Below the pieces are notes generated by a model. That model saw only the letters and a list, made by a program, of their open reading frames with translations, searched no databases and was not told the origin of the DNA. A stretch of 64,000 bases of DNA, taken from contig NC_089037.1 of NCBI RefSeq assembly GCF_034140825.1, positions 33,286,001 through 33,350,000 of the forward strand, read 5' to 3'. Made by a program: the position numbers and the translations under genes. Below, piece by piece: positions 10,131 through 21,522 of this stretch (the first letter of the stretch is position 1; each line of letters starts with the position of its first letter). This DNA comes from Oryza sativa Japonica Group. Lineage: Eukaryota > Streptophyta > Magnoliopsida > Poales > Poaceae.

Positions 10131-11051
10131 TTAGCCAGTCAAATCAAATTGATATTACAAACTAATGACGGCCGTATTAGCCAAGCAAACTACCAAAGCA
10201 AATAGTGAGACGAAACACCATCGGTCCATCGATCTAATATCTTGTGCTGGTTTTTCTCTCCTAATAACATCTAGTGCTCCAAGACTCCAACTACTCATGG
10301 GGAAATGGAAACCAACAACTAACAATTTGGATGAAAAATTTCCAGCCTGCACATGTAGCTTTCTCATCAGGTAGGCACAATGCTCCATCTTTCAGCTTCA
10401 GGTTGGAAACAGGAACAGAAAAACACATGACCTGGAACTTTACGGCCTATCCTCTGCCTTTGCAAGTTCAAATAGATTTACCAAGTGTGTCACTTCCATT
10501 TGAAACTAGGGAGAGATTTTTATCCTCACAGGTAACTTGGCACATGCATGCAGTGTGACATTATTCAGCTGGCTGGCCGACAAACAACTCATGAATATGA
10601 ACTAAATAATGATAAACCAATAAAATTGAGAAGAGTGGCGCCAAGGTTCGGTACTCGGTTTTTAATACACCAGAATAGTCATCAATTTCCTGTGTGCTAT
10701 CTCTGTGCATAACCCTTTCTTTCCAAGGAAATATCTTGTTATGCTTTCAGTGGACAGTACGACAGAAAAAAAAACTTAATTTCATATATAGCACACTCAT
10801 CAAGCGCTACAAAAACATATAATAAACAATGGCTACACTAGAGAAAATATTTCTGTACAGTCTTTCAACGAACCCTCCCTTTCTTTCCAACAAAAATTCT
10901 TGTAACACTGATTGATGTGTGACCAATAATACTGTTTCATATATATAGCTTACTAAAGTTGGAAATACAAATAATTAACTACGGTTACACTGGATAAAAA
11001 AAACATGTTTCTTTCCATGCAAAAAAGATGATAAAATTCCCAATTGTGAAA

Positions 11052-11929
11052 CTAGACGGTGGGCAAAATCCACATCCCTATATCTGAATTTGGAGCTTCG
11101 ATGAGATCATACTCTTCGGTTTCTCCATCCTCTACCTTGGATACCTCAAAATATTTATAACGCACAAAAATAGCGTAGACACAATCCTTCTCCAGCCCAC
11201 ACTCATTGGCCGAACGTGAAGCACCGAAATAACATGGAGCTATCAAGAACGTACGACCACCGATGTCCTCGGCTGTGCACCATTGATGCTTGGAGAAATC
11301 CATCTTATGAACAGTGACATCGCAGATGTACTCGAGGTTGTAGTCAAACAGCTGGCTTACCATGTATAGTTCGCCCTCTGACTCCACCAAGAATACGCTA
11401 GCTGCGCCCCAGAAATCCAAGGGTTCCGTGATTGCGATGAAGCTGAACGTCGGCTCTGGGGTGAACTCCAGCACGCGGATGCTGTTGAATCTGCCATTGA
11501 AGTAGAACTTGCCTTGGCAAGCAGCGATCGAGGTTATCGGCGCCTTCTCGTGGCCCTTGCCATCCACGAGTGGAAGCAAGGGCTGTGTTCCAATATCATA
11601 CTCATGTCTAGCCCACTCCTCATCTTCTCCTCCGACGTGACAGTACCAGATGATGGTGTCTTCGGGCTCGACGAGAAGCACGATGCAGCCTGGGATCGTC
11701 GGTTTGCCGGAGAGCACGCATGCGCATCTGTTGTGCACGACTTCCGGCAGGTGCGGCAGCTGAATCTTTCCGTCGGAATCCTGTGGGTTCTGCAGAAACG
11801 TGGTGGTGTCGTCGCGGATCAGGATCCATCCCCGCGGCGTCGGCCAGGCGTTGCTGTTGGTCACGCCGGCTTGTCTGAGTCGGCGCCATGCTTCAGGGCG
11901 ATGCAAGGCAGAGGGACACGGCCTCCCAT
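11052..11929 (-). pseudogene. DUF295 gene with a ~49-bp deletion near its 5' end
   Basis: Starts at ATG 11929 (MGGRVPLPCIALKHGADSDKPA) and meets a stop at once, because about 49 bases are missing near 11863, exactly the LFSISEKKAID region. The remaining frame is clean from TNSNAWPTPRGWILIRDD through KPTIPGCIVLLVEPED, IIWYCHVG, GKFYFNGRF, VFLVESEGELYMV, FLIAPCYFGASRSANE and MWILPTV to TAG at 11052. It is the closest relative of the copy at 669-1608, sharing its 3' flank. No early in-frame ATG lies after the deletion, so a full-length product is unlikely. Confidence 0.87.
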
Positions 11930-11933
11930 AGTC

Positions 11934-12013
11934 GGCGTGGTGTTGTCAAACCTCTATTCCTCTCTTCTTCGTGGGCGTGGTGTTGTCAAGCCTCTATTCC
12001 TCTCTTCTTCGTG
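11934..12013. repeat. 40-bp tandem duplication in a DUF295 5' leader
   Basis: Two adjacent 40-bp units (11934-11973 and 11974-12013) beginning GGCGTGGTGTTGTCAA and differing at one base (11950 against 11990). Other copies have this leader segment once, so the duplication is specific to this copy. Confidence 0.9.
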
Positions 12014-12036
12014 GGATCTGCCACCGTAGTGGCTCC

Positions 12037-12048
12037 CTTATATAGGCG
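12037..12048 (-). promoter_or_regulatory. DUF295 core promoter
   Basis: cttatataggcg on the plus strand, 108 bases upstream of ATG 11929, including the extra 40-bp leader unit. Confidence 0.6.
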
Positions 12049-12239
12049 AGGAGGGGGAAATTGGGAAGGGTTGGGACGAGTCCAAATCAGATGCCAATCG
12101 GAGTGCCACAGCGTATTTCGAGTCGGTCATGGCAACGGACAAACCCCTGGATGAAATTCCACGAACTGCGATCGAATCAGATAGAACATCATAGACCGAA
12201 TCAAGCGGAGAACTGAAACCGAATCAGATAGAACTGCGA

Positions 12240-12560
12240 CGAATCCGCTTACCTTAACTGCGATGAGGGGATCAGTACCTTGTTAGAGGGGGGCTGTGCG
12301 TCGCGATCGGCGTAGGGGGCCGCGGACTGGACGGCGGAGATGGCGATCGGCGTACGGGGCGGCGGATCGGCGGGGACGGGAAGGTCCCGCGGGGGGAGAG
12401 AGGGAGGAGAAGGCCGCGGCGTCCCCGTAGTCCGCCGCGATCCCCGTCCGCCCGCGCGGCGGTGGCCGCTTGGACGGAGGCAGTGGAGGCGCGGAGGGGC
12501 CGTCGACGGCTGTCGTGGGTGACGGGCAAGGCCGGCGGATTGCGGGTGGCGGATCTGATG
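12240..12560 (-). other. GC-rich segment resembling a captured gene 5' end
   Basis: A sharply GC-rich block inside AT-rich sequence. On the minus strand it is rich in Pro, Arg and Ala codons and ends at a good donor (AAG then GTAAGC, about 12249-12256). No protein family is recognised. It may be the first exon of an unidentified gene or a captured exon. Confidence 0.35.
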
Positions 12561-13373
12561 TTCTGGGCGTTTTTCTTTTTTATTTGAGCAAATTTCGCAA
12601 AATAAAAAAAAAGCATGCGTAACATAAAAACCCCACATATTTTACAGCGTGTTTCAAGGAACCTGGGGTTTAGGGCAAAACGTTTAATAAAACCTACATT
12701 CATATGCCTAAATTATTCATTGGCTATTATACTTACGCGTAATACATGTATAAGAAATAATATGTTGCATTTTCTGAGTAGATGTAGCCACTTTCTCAAG
12801 AGAACACCGGTCATGAATTATGAGTTTTTTTTTTTTTGCTTATATGTAATTTGTACATGAGATGCTATTTGCATCAACAATTTTCCCATTATGAATTGTG
12901 AGGTAGGAAGGAAATAGAGCGTATAGTATAGAAACGTTCAGCCCTTAATGCGAGTATATGTGTACTACAACGAAGTATAAGTATTTTGAATGAATATGTG
13001 GTTTTGTGAAACATTTTACCTTAAAATATGTGGTTCCTTGAAACAAATGGTAAAAGGTGGGGTTTTGTGTTATTATGTTTTAAAACATGTGACTTATGAA
13101 ATGTATGCCTTTTAAAGATTTTAAAGGATTGACCATTGGGGAGTATGTACGAATAATTCTAAGAGAGGAGCGTACAGAAGATCTAGCATTTGACTTTGTA
13201 GGTTCAATAAAGAGAAAGATGGGGTAATATAGGAAGGTGCGAAAAATTAGTGGACGATTCACCACGACCATTACGTTTTTATAAATAGTAAGTGTAGATA
13301 ATAGGTTTCATTTAGTTATCTACGTAATATTTAAATAATCAATTATTTGATTATATATATAATCAGATAATAT
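12561..13373. other. AT-rich intergenic DNA
   Basis: No gene, RNA or complete transposon recognised. Short poly-T tracts are the only structure noted. Confidence 0.4.
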
Positions 13374-13408
13374 GGAAAAAGTCTAAATCTCCCATAAACT
13401 ATGGCCAT

Positions 13409-13713
13409 GTTTGTTTCAACTTAAGATTATTATAATCTAGATTATTAAATCAGATTACTCTAAGCTGGATTATAATAAGCTGACATAAAATAAACTGTAA
13501 TTTATTTGTTTCTCTAGATTATTGGAGGCATCTAAAAATAGTGAGTCTTTAGCCACTCAATAATCTGAAAAAAGCTCAAAAAAAAAGGAGATTATTAGAT
13601 TATAATAATATGGCTTATAGATTGTAATAATCTATCATAATAATTAACTTGTTTGTTTCAACTTTACTTCTAATAATCCAGGTTATAATAATTCTAAGCT
13701 GAATAAAACAGGT
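13409..13713. mobile_element. hAT-type MITE nested in the MULE terminal repeat
   Basis: Interrupts the left MULE TIR exactly, as shown by comparison with the intact right TIR. Ends are inverted: ccatgtttgtttcaactta against cctgttttattcagcttag read from the right, with internal attattataatct palindromes. Flanking ctatg may be part of the target duplication. A related copy lies at 31297-32122. Confidence 0.7.
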
Positions 13714-14699
13714 TCTATGTTCAAGAGTTCATATAGTCCCCAAACTATAAAATCGGGTATTTAGCCCCTCAAACCTTATAATCCAGTCATTTCAACCCCT
13801 AAGCTGTTTCACAAGGCAGTTTTGCATACGTGGCGGGCTGATTGGACCGTATTTACCACTTCGTAACAGGAGGGAAAGGGAGAGTTCCTCTCGCTCTAGG
13901 GTTCATATTCCCCATCTCGAGTTCTTCCCGCACGTCAGTAGCAGCGTCAAATTCCGGACCTGGGGCGAGGCGACTCTAGCGCGGGAAATCATAGCAGCGG
14001 CGCTGGTGCGCAGCCACGGCGAGCGCGACGACCCCGGCGCCCGCGACAGGTAGGAGCCGTACGTGCAGCATCCTGTATGTGTCATCTTTGCCGGCGCTGG
14101 GGCTCATGCGTTCCCGGAGCTTGTAGGCTACAGGATAAGTTCTGTGGCTGTCGGGGCAGGTGCATGGGCTGCACGGCGACGCTCGACGCGCCGGCCGCAA
14201 GCACGGCAAGGATGGACAGGGCCAAGTGATATGAACTGTAGAACATGGTGATAGAAAAGAATTTTTTCAGTGTAAATCCATGCATATAGATTAGGGAGGA
14301 ATGAAATGTGTAAAAGAAGCTCATCTATTATCCCTCTACTGTTGAGTGTAATGTGGAGATTGCCCAAGTGATATTGTATAATCTAGTAAGCATATTATTA
14401 TGCAATTCAAACGTTGTATCCTTTTGGGATTATCTTATTCGCATTTTTCTCATTTTTTTCATGTGATTGTATTTGGACATTTTTACTTTATAATATGACT
14501 GTAATCAGGAGAATTGTGCAGGAACGAAGGCCATGTTCAAGATCAAGCTTACAGGTTCAGAGTACATCCAACAAATTTGATTGTTTTTCAGGTTTAGAGT
14601 ACTAACACAAGTGGTAGGAAACTAGTAAGGAACATAGATCTTGACAAGAATACAGGTATAAACACAAAAAAGCACTGCTGATCAGATTGCTACTCCAGT

Positions 14700-16301
14700 T
14701 GGCTTGCCCTTCAGTGAAACCTTCTTGGAGCTCCTTACAGGTGTCTTTCCTAGCCTGTGAATTGTTCCTTCCCCTGCTCCTTGCAAGCTATGTGATGCCT
14801 GCAATGTACACAAATCATATTAGGATTAAATTTGCAGTTAGTTGAAGGGAGATGTGATTGCCTGTTGTTTTGTATGAACAGTCGATGATGTTGCTCCATC
14901 AGGTTGCTTTCTTTTTCTATTAGCTCCTGTGACAAGAGCATTTTTCTTCTTGCCACTCTCTTTATTGAGTGGACAACCCATGCTATTATGCTTAGTTTTA
15001 TGACAAAGCCCACACCTCATAACTGTGCCAACTCTTGACATTTTAGTTGCTTTAGGTTTCTCACCAGGCTCCCGCTTCCTAGCTTTTCCTTTTGGCCTGC
15101 CAGGCATCTTGACATAACCAGGTTGTGAAGGCTTGGGGTGATCTGATGTAGGCCACTTCTCTCCTTCCACAGGCTCCATGCAATGATCATATGTTGTACT
15201 CTTCAATTGAATAGCATTGAGCAATAAAACCATCTATGGCTTGTCCTGACTTATAAATAGCACTTAAGGCATGTCATATTTTGCAAGTTTACTGTGTACC
15301 TCCTCCTTAGGTGGGCAAGTGTGTTCATCACAGAGAGTACCAACTTGAAACCAATCACATTTGCTTCTCTTTGAACCATAAATCAGCCAAGGACATCTAG
15401 GAGCCCTGATCTTGTCCCTCTCATCCTTGATAAACACGATATGTCGTTTGGTCACTATTCCGTACTTAAGTAAAGCTTTCTTCATTTCCTCTTTCCCTCT
15501 AAATGTCATGCCAACCGAAAAATGGGGAATAGCAGAATTAGAGTCATACCTTGTCCACCTACTCTTTCTCCTCACTGTATGGTCGTTGTGTTCACCACTA
15601 TCATCGTCATAAGAATAACCTTCACTAGAATCATATGTAGGTTCATCAATTATCTCATTCAAGCTATCATCTCCATGACCTATTAACTCAATGGGCACAC
15701 TGTTTGCATCAGGATCTTGTAGAATTAGCCTCATTGCTTTTAACTTTTTGTTATACATCTCAGCAAACTTTCGTAGGTTTACTACCTCCTCATCATCTGG
15801 TGAGCTATTTCCACTTTCTGGTTGATAGTCACTATCAATAGTGTCACTATCTTCTCCCACACTTCCTTCTTTGTTTGCATCATATTGTGTCCCTTCCACG
15901 TTTTCCATCTCATCAGATTTCACACTGTCAGTTTCCCAATCACTTTCTTTAGAATTATAATCTGACATTGTTTCCTCCACAAAAATTTCAGCCACTCCAC
16001 CTTCAGCAATGCAACTTGACATATCAAAGCATGCCTTGTCATCTGTCAGTAAACGTAATCATGTGCTTAATTCTTTTCCAGGAAACAACCAGTGAAGCTG
16101 CATGGCATCCTTGACCTCGACATGGTCTGCAAGGTGTCCTCTAATTTCAGGCATAGAAATCTTATCATTTTCTATATATAACATCCCTTCATCTCCACCA
16201 ACGTATTGCACAATCCTTCTAGAATTGGCGAACTCCCCATTATAATGGAATCTGACAGGAAGTATCTCCAAATTATTCATTCTTGCTAGCTTGTGCTGCA
16301 T
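14700..16301 (-). pseudogene. mudrA-like transposase remnant lacking the catalytic core
   Basis: Three blocks read in order. 16301-16059 gives the mudrA N-terminal signature (PVRFHYNGEF, IVQYVGGDEG). 16022-15264 gives an acidic region followed by the MuDR DNA-binding domain (HFSVGMTFRGKEEMKKALLK, RAPRCPWLIYGS, GTLCDEHTCP). 15233-14838, continuing to ~14700, gives the basic C-terminus (MPGRPKGKARKREPGEK) and a CCHC zinc knuckle (CGLCHKTKHNSMGC). The DDE transposase domain and SWIM finger that should lie between the second and third blocks are missing, consistent with an internal deletion. A likely intron acceptor (TTGCAG) lies near 14800. Confidence 0.8.
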
Positions 16302-16993
16302 GATAAAAGACGAAATTAATTTAATTTATATTAGATTTGACAAGATTAAAAAAGATCATCCTACACACATCGATCTGCACTATGCAACAGAAAACATCAA
16401 AGCCCTAAACCTCAATGTCGGAACAAAAAGAAAACAAAACTAAAGAAACCAAAGCTAATTATATCTTGCCTCCATACCTCCCTCGTGGAGGCTGTCAACC
16501 ACTGTGAGTAAAACAATCACCACAAAACCCTAGATAAAAACGGAGGAAACTTTCTTGCATCAAAGACTGCAATCGAGTCAGGGATCTCACCTACTCCAAG
16601 ATGTACTCCGCGATCACCTTAATCTTCCCGTCAGTGCGTGATCAGGCAGCCATGGTCGTCATAGACGCAACACTCGAGAGAAGAAACCTAGGAGATGGGA
16701 TGAGGGAGTACGATGAGGCAAGAATGATATATGGAGCGATGTGCGTTCCCTCCCTCATTTTATTTCGCGATCACTTCACCTTTCCCTCCTGTACTTTGCA
16801 ATTGCCTGGTCAGCATGACGACGTGGCAAATACGGTCCAGTCAGCCCACCACATGTGCAAAACCGCCTTGTGAAACAGCTTAGGGGGTTAAATGGACTGG
16901 ATTATAAGGTTTGGGGGCTAAATACCCGGTTTTATAGTTTGGGACGCTAGATGGACTCTTGGGCATAGTCTAGGGGGGATTTGGACTTTTTCC

Positions 16994-17940
16994 TATATAT
17001 ATTACCATATTGCGTGTGCATTGCAATGGGATTTCAAAAATATCATTAATCTGCATTATCATCATTTCCTATGTATATCATCTTTTAATTATTGTATGTA
17101 TTTCTATTACTGGCATGTGGACCCTTTAGCCCTATATAATCACTTTAATTAAAAAAAATAGAGAGTTGGTAAAAAAAAAGTGGTTGACATGTGTAGCCTC
17201 TAACCCCACCTGTCTTTTTCATTCAAAAGAAATAGAGTGTGCGGATAGTATTAGAAGGGAAAAGCGCGGTGCTACTACCGCACACAGCTGCGCAAGCAAA
17301 AGTCTCATGAAATGCCAATTAGTTATTATTGATTGAATGTTTCCCCTTCATTTCAATTAACCTAAAAAAGGTAATCTTAAAACATAGTACATACATAGTC
17401 AGAAATTTGTATTCAGTGACGCCAAATGTCAAATGAACAAACTTCATGTAAAAATTTGCTCGTGCAAATACTCCCCGTGCATATTAATTAAAAGTACAAC
17501 CACACAGGTTAATGTCATGATCATAACAATATAAAAACAATTGGAAGCTTTGTTAACATAGGTGCTCTTTAATTAAATTGACCAAACTTCAAACCATAAT
17601 ATGACCATATTAGTGAATAACCAAAATATCACTCTTGCAACTATGCTTGCAGCTGTTCATTGCATTGTACAAAAATAGGGATGACTTAATTGTGAAAGAC
17701 AGTGCAGGGATGGGGAAATTGGCATGACAGAATCGAAAGGAACCGTTGTTGACTGCAGCTCAAGGCTACATCATCACAGTTAACAAAAGCTGAAGAATGC
17801 ATCCCAGAATATGAGCGGTCCCTGTACCCAAATATGACACAGTGTGTATTGTTCTGTATTCTCTAACCTAAATAGTGACAATGTATATAAACATTGTCCA
17901 TGAAATCCCATCCAAAGCCATCTGATAAATATTAGTTTGA
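16994..17940. other. AT-rich intergenic DNA
   Basis: No supported gene. Short similarity to Helitron 3' ends near 17010-17035 (cattgcaatggg) is too weak to call. Confidence 0.35.
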
Positions 17941-17954
17941 ATGTACATATAATT

Positions 17955-19105
17955 TAACCACACCTCCACTTTGTTGAAGACCCTTTCTGATTGACCAGTC
18001 ATCCATTGTACTCTCCATCATCTGCCAACAAAGCCAAGCATTATTATGTAAGTTCACGGCCACTTGTTTCCAAAAGTTATTCCTTCAATGGATGATAGTG
18101 TACCACTAAGGCATTGTTCAGTTAATCCCTCCTACAAGGGAATCAAGGGGGATTTCGAAGGGGATTAATTCCACATCTATTAAGGTGTGGAATTAATCCC
18201 CCTCAATATCCTCCAATCCCTAAATAAAAAGTTTAAATGTGGAATACCATAAAGCATAGTGCTTAAATATGAAATAACATGGTTCTAGGACAAGCATTTA
18301 AAATTTTATGTTTCCAGTAGAAGCAGAGCAAATGGGAAAATTCTGATTTCTGTACCCTGCAAGCCTAAATCCTCAGATCAGAATCCTAATTTAAAACTGA
18401 ATGTGCCCATAGTGGCTAACTTGCTGCTCCATTTTGCAAGTGATGAAATTCGTAAAACCATGAAGAGTTTTTTTCTCCCTAGCAAGAATATAAATTCTTA
18501 TGCATTATATCTGAAGACTATCAGTTCCGGCAATTAACATATAATCCAAAAATGGACAATGTAAACTTCTATGGTTGTAGGCTTTCCAACATGTCTTTTT
18601 TCAGTGCGTGTAAAGAGGAAACGATGCAACTACATACCTTGCGCAGAAACGCATGAGGGGACTTCAATGCAGCAGATAATTTATCAGACTTAACCACTGA
18701 CTTTATTTCAGTATATCTTGCAAAAGTTCAATTCCTTTTTTTTCACCAACTTGTCCACTGCAGAAAAAGAAGCAGAAGAAATTATTACAAATCACAAAGT
18801 AAAATTTAACAGTGTTACGAATGATCAAAATTTCACAGAAACGTGTAATGGATTAACTACTAAACAAATGGTTGTGTTTAAACTAAAACACATTTTTTCT
18901 TCAGAAAACTGAACTCACTGAGAGAAGGAAAAAAATAGAGATCGTTCCAATTTCCAAATAAAATATAAGAAGCGTTACTTCATGCAATGTCAGAACACGA
19001 ATAAAAAGAACATACACTGCATCATGTATCTTCTCTTCCTCCAGGAGAAGGATGGATTCACTGAAAGTGGAGCTGACTCCTGATAAATTTCCATCCTGCA
19101 ACTCA
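17955..19105 (-). pseudogene. Exon-like pieces of an unidentified gene
   Basis: Three minus-strand pieces bounded by splice-like signals. About 19100-19018, after GTTGCAG, reads DGNLSGVSSTFSESILLLEE. About 18769-18640, after TTCTGCAG and before GTATGT, reads VDKLVKKKELNFC, then a stop, then SVVKSDKLSAALKSPHAFLR. About 18021-17955, after GTTGGCAG, reads MMESTMDDWSIRKGLQQSGG. The parent gene is not recognised, and at least one stop interrupts it. They lie in the same orientation as the SOD-like and IMP4-like pieces to the right and probably belong to the same captured assembly. Confidence 0.4.
18110..18240. repeat. Short palindromic MITE-like sequence
   Basis: aggggattaattccacatct is followed within 20 bases by its near reverse complement (gtggaattaatcccc), forming a strong hairpin. 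Element ends and family are not resolved. Confidence 0.35.
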
Positions 19106-19549
19106 GCCTATGCCATCTTTACTTGGAAGGCCTATTAAGCAAGAAGCCATTACATGAAACAGGGTTGGGCTAAGTGGTGTGAAAATCTGCATGAAATGAC
19201 AAGAGACAATGATATAACATTTGATTTACAAGGAAACATAAGAAACATTGGTCATTCAAGCGGATAACGACATTCATTAAGCATAGGCATACACTAATGA
19301 TGTCTTGGGGTGAACACTAAAAATTTTCGTGAAACATTTCAAGATAACTTAGACACACTAATGTCCCTCAGATTTCTAGGTCTCTGTAGAACCTACCTGA
19401 GTAAAACACCTAATAAATGTTAAGATAGCACAGCGTTGTAGTTAAGCTATCAAATTTTCATCCAATGCAGACAGTGTGTACTAAAATATTTTTGGAATGT
19501 AAGCAATAAAAGAGCTGTAAAAAAAAGCATCCGCTCCAATTCAAATCAT

Positions 19550-19978
19550 TATATTTCCAACGCCACCAGCATGACGTTTCTAACCTTCTTGTGCCCCCCA
19601 TGTTCCTTCCTAGTTGGATTGGAGTATATTATTCCTACACTTTTAGAACAATTTCCCCAACTCGCGCACCACAATCCATTTCTCCTGACAAAGAAAAGGG
19701 GGAAAGAAATGAATGTAGCATTGACATGCAACCATTAGTGGTGCCACCAAGTGCATGCACATGAAAGCCATGGAGCACTGGCTTGAGTCCAGAGACATTT
19801 TCCTTTACAGTGATCAAACCTAAATATGAGAACCGATAAATTATGCCCAAATAAGACAGAAGAATAGAATCCAAAATTCACAGTTTGTTTGTGAATTATC
19901 ATCCCCCTCTTAGGGAAAAAAAAAGATGGTACCATTGACACACTCACTGCTAGCAAGCACATCAACAGCCTTCAGCAT
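19550..19978 (-). pseudogene. Cu/Zn superoxide dismutase gene fragment (three exons)
   Basis: The minus strand starts at ATG 19978 with MLKAVDVLASSECVNGTIFF, matching the cytosolic Cu/Zn-SOD N-terminus (MVKAVAVLASSEGVKGTIFF in grasses). After an intron-like gap ending TTTAG, 19826-19710 gives [20 protein letters not shown], including two of the copper-ligand His residues of [10 protein letters not shown] third piece, 19627-19551, gives NPTRKEHG and a diverged stretch matching RHAGDLGNI at the DNA level. The rest of the enzyme is not found. Introns are kept, so this is a genomic duplicate or transposon capture, not a processed copy. Reading frames are interrupted. Confidence 0.82.
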
Positions 19979-20511
19979 TACTTTTTCTAGAATAGTTCAA
20001 AGTATACTTCACCAATCTTTTCTGGAACTATGTTAGAATTAAAGTAGTTCAAGATTTTCATTAGTGACTGCTTCGAACTTTTTTAGAATAGATTCAATTG
20101 TGAAGGTTGCCTTTGAACTATACTAAATATGACTACCATAGTTTAGTCTTTGCGAGACAGGAATTATGGGTTTGACTTCCTAGCGAATGGACAGTAATTA
20201 CTGATTATCATTGTCAACCAAATGTGTCCAATTCAACTTGTGAAGAACAATTTGTTGCCTGGTCAAAGGCCGCCGCACCTCGACAAACTAAATCAGGGGC
20301 ACGCTTGGATTGCAAGCCGTGCTCGGATTGCAAGACATGGCCAGGAGAATCTTGGCACGTGGAGCGTGCCACCGTCAATACTCATTGTCTACGCGGATAC
20401 TTGGGGCTGAAGCAAAATTCACCACACACCCAGCCATATAGATGAAAAAGAAGAAGCAGAAAAGGCAGCAGCGATGGAGATGGAGCGGAAACGTTGAGAA
20501 ACAGGAGCTCA

Positions 20512-20640
20512 CTAACCTGCTCTTTCCTGGTCCTGGAGGTCTTTGTTGCGGAGCTCGGTGGGGATGGGCTTGCCCTCCATGAGCACCTCACGGCTGACGG
20601 AGGCGGCACTTGGTTCTCTCGTATAGGTACGCCGTACGCC
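20512..20640 (-). pseudogene. IMP4-like (U3 snoRNP, Brix family) gene fragment
   Basis: The minus strand reads EVLMEGKPIPTELRNKDLQ, closely matching the conserved N-terminal segment of plant IMP4 (REALxEGKPIPTELRNEE), followed by a GCAG/GTTAGT splice donor at 20517/20516. Just upstream, LYERTKCRLR in an adjacent frame matches LYEKKRKIR, so a frameshift separates the two. IMP4 acts in 18S rRNA processing. Only one exon piece is present and no Brix domain follows. Most likely a captured fragment. Confidence 0.7.
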
Positions 20641-21060
20641 AGAGCAGAGCAGAGCAGCGTGTCCCACCACAGCATCTTGCCTCGCTCGCCAACCCAGGCA
20701 AAAAACCCCACCCTAATACAGGGGGAGCTTGATCCGGAGGGCATGGAGGCGCGCGGCGGCAGAACGTCGGGTCGGAAGAATGGTGCACGCAGTCCTGCAG
20801 CCACGGGCCGGCCTCAGATCCAGAAATATCCAGGCACCGGCTCGTGGAGGAGGAGGAGCGGCGTTGGCGCTGGTGGCGGCCGGGATGAGGTCTCGACGTC
20901 AGTTCATAGGGGGAACCGGGAGGCGTTGCCGTCGGCTAGCTTGCTAGGAGGAGGGGGATGCGGGTGGAAGAAATTCGTCGTCGCCGGCGGCGGCGGCGGC
21001 GAGAGGCGCGGGGCGCAGGTGGGGGGTGAGAGGATTTGGTGTGGGAGAGCCGGAGAGAAG
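20640..21060. other. GC-rich upstream part of the captured-gene assembly
   Basis: High GC, with short runs such as ggcggcggcggcggc. It could be the 5' leader or promoter of the captured IMP4-like piece. Long open frames on both strands here look like composition effects and are not called. Confidence 0.35.
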
Positions 21061-21391
21061 GATATTTTGCACACAAGTCCTTGTATTTTGTACGATTACT
21101 GCGCTACCCTTAATAAAACCAAAATTTTGTTTTCTTTGTATTCTATTTTGTTAAATAACAATGAGGGTCTTTTAATATTACAACTTCCACAGTACATTTA
21201 ATTTAAACAAGAGTATATCTCTATGTATAGCCAAAAGTTGCTATATTTTAGAACAGATGTATTGTACGAAATGGTATAAATAGTGTATTAAATATTTTAT
21301 TGAATGGTATATAAATATATCCTCGCTCATAATGTGACATTCTCTCCAAAACGCCGATATCATACACTATATTGTTCTTGCTCTTGGTTAG

Positions 21392-21522
21392 TACTTCCTC
21401 CGTTTTACAATGTAAGACTTTCTAGCATTGTCCATATTAATATAGATGCTAATTAGATTCATTAGCATATATATGAATATGGGCAATACTATAAAGTCTT
21501 ACATTGTGAAACGGAGGAAGTA
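21392..21522. mobile_element. Stowaway MITE (complete)
   Basis: Element 21394-21520, 127 bp, flanked by TA on both sides. Ends are inverted: CTTCCTCCGTTTTACAATG and its complement CATTGTGAAACGGAGGAAG. TA duplication plus a CTCCCTCCGT-type end defines Stowaway (Tc1/mariner). Confidence 0.93.

Larger units (their letters stand above)
13374..16993 (-). mobile_element. Mutator-like element with ~200-bp TIRs, internally deleted
   Basis: Both ends share a long inverted repeat: ggaaaaagtctaaatctcc from 13374 matches the reverse complement of 16993 inward, and the similarity resumes after a nested MITE (13714-13880 against about 16800-16960; both carry CGGGTATTTAGCCCC and GGACCGTATTT). Inside, on the minus strand, are two pieces of a mudrA-type transposase. 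The DDE catalytic core is absent, so the element is non-autonomous. A GC-rich patch at 13900-14230 may be captured host sequence. No clear 9-bp target duplication is visible; it may have decayed. Confidence 0.8.

Noticed and set aside
12249-12703. Minus-strand frames of 129 and 143 codons, Pro/Arg-rich
   Set aside because: Overlapping frames of similar length in a GC-rich block mark composition, not a gene; kept only as a possible captured exon.
14063-14251. Plus-strand coding candidate inside the MULE
   Set aside because: Short, no motif; the minus strand has the more protein-like hydrophobic stretch, and even that is broken.
16994-17040. Possible Helitron terminus just right of the MULE
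   Set aside because: A weak stem-like word but no CTRR end at the right distance.
20494-21201. 235-codon plus-strand frame
   Set aside because: Low-complexity Gly/Arg content from a GC-rich block; the minus strand carries the recognisable IMP4-like segment.
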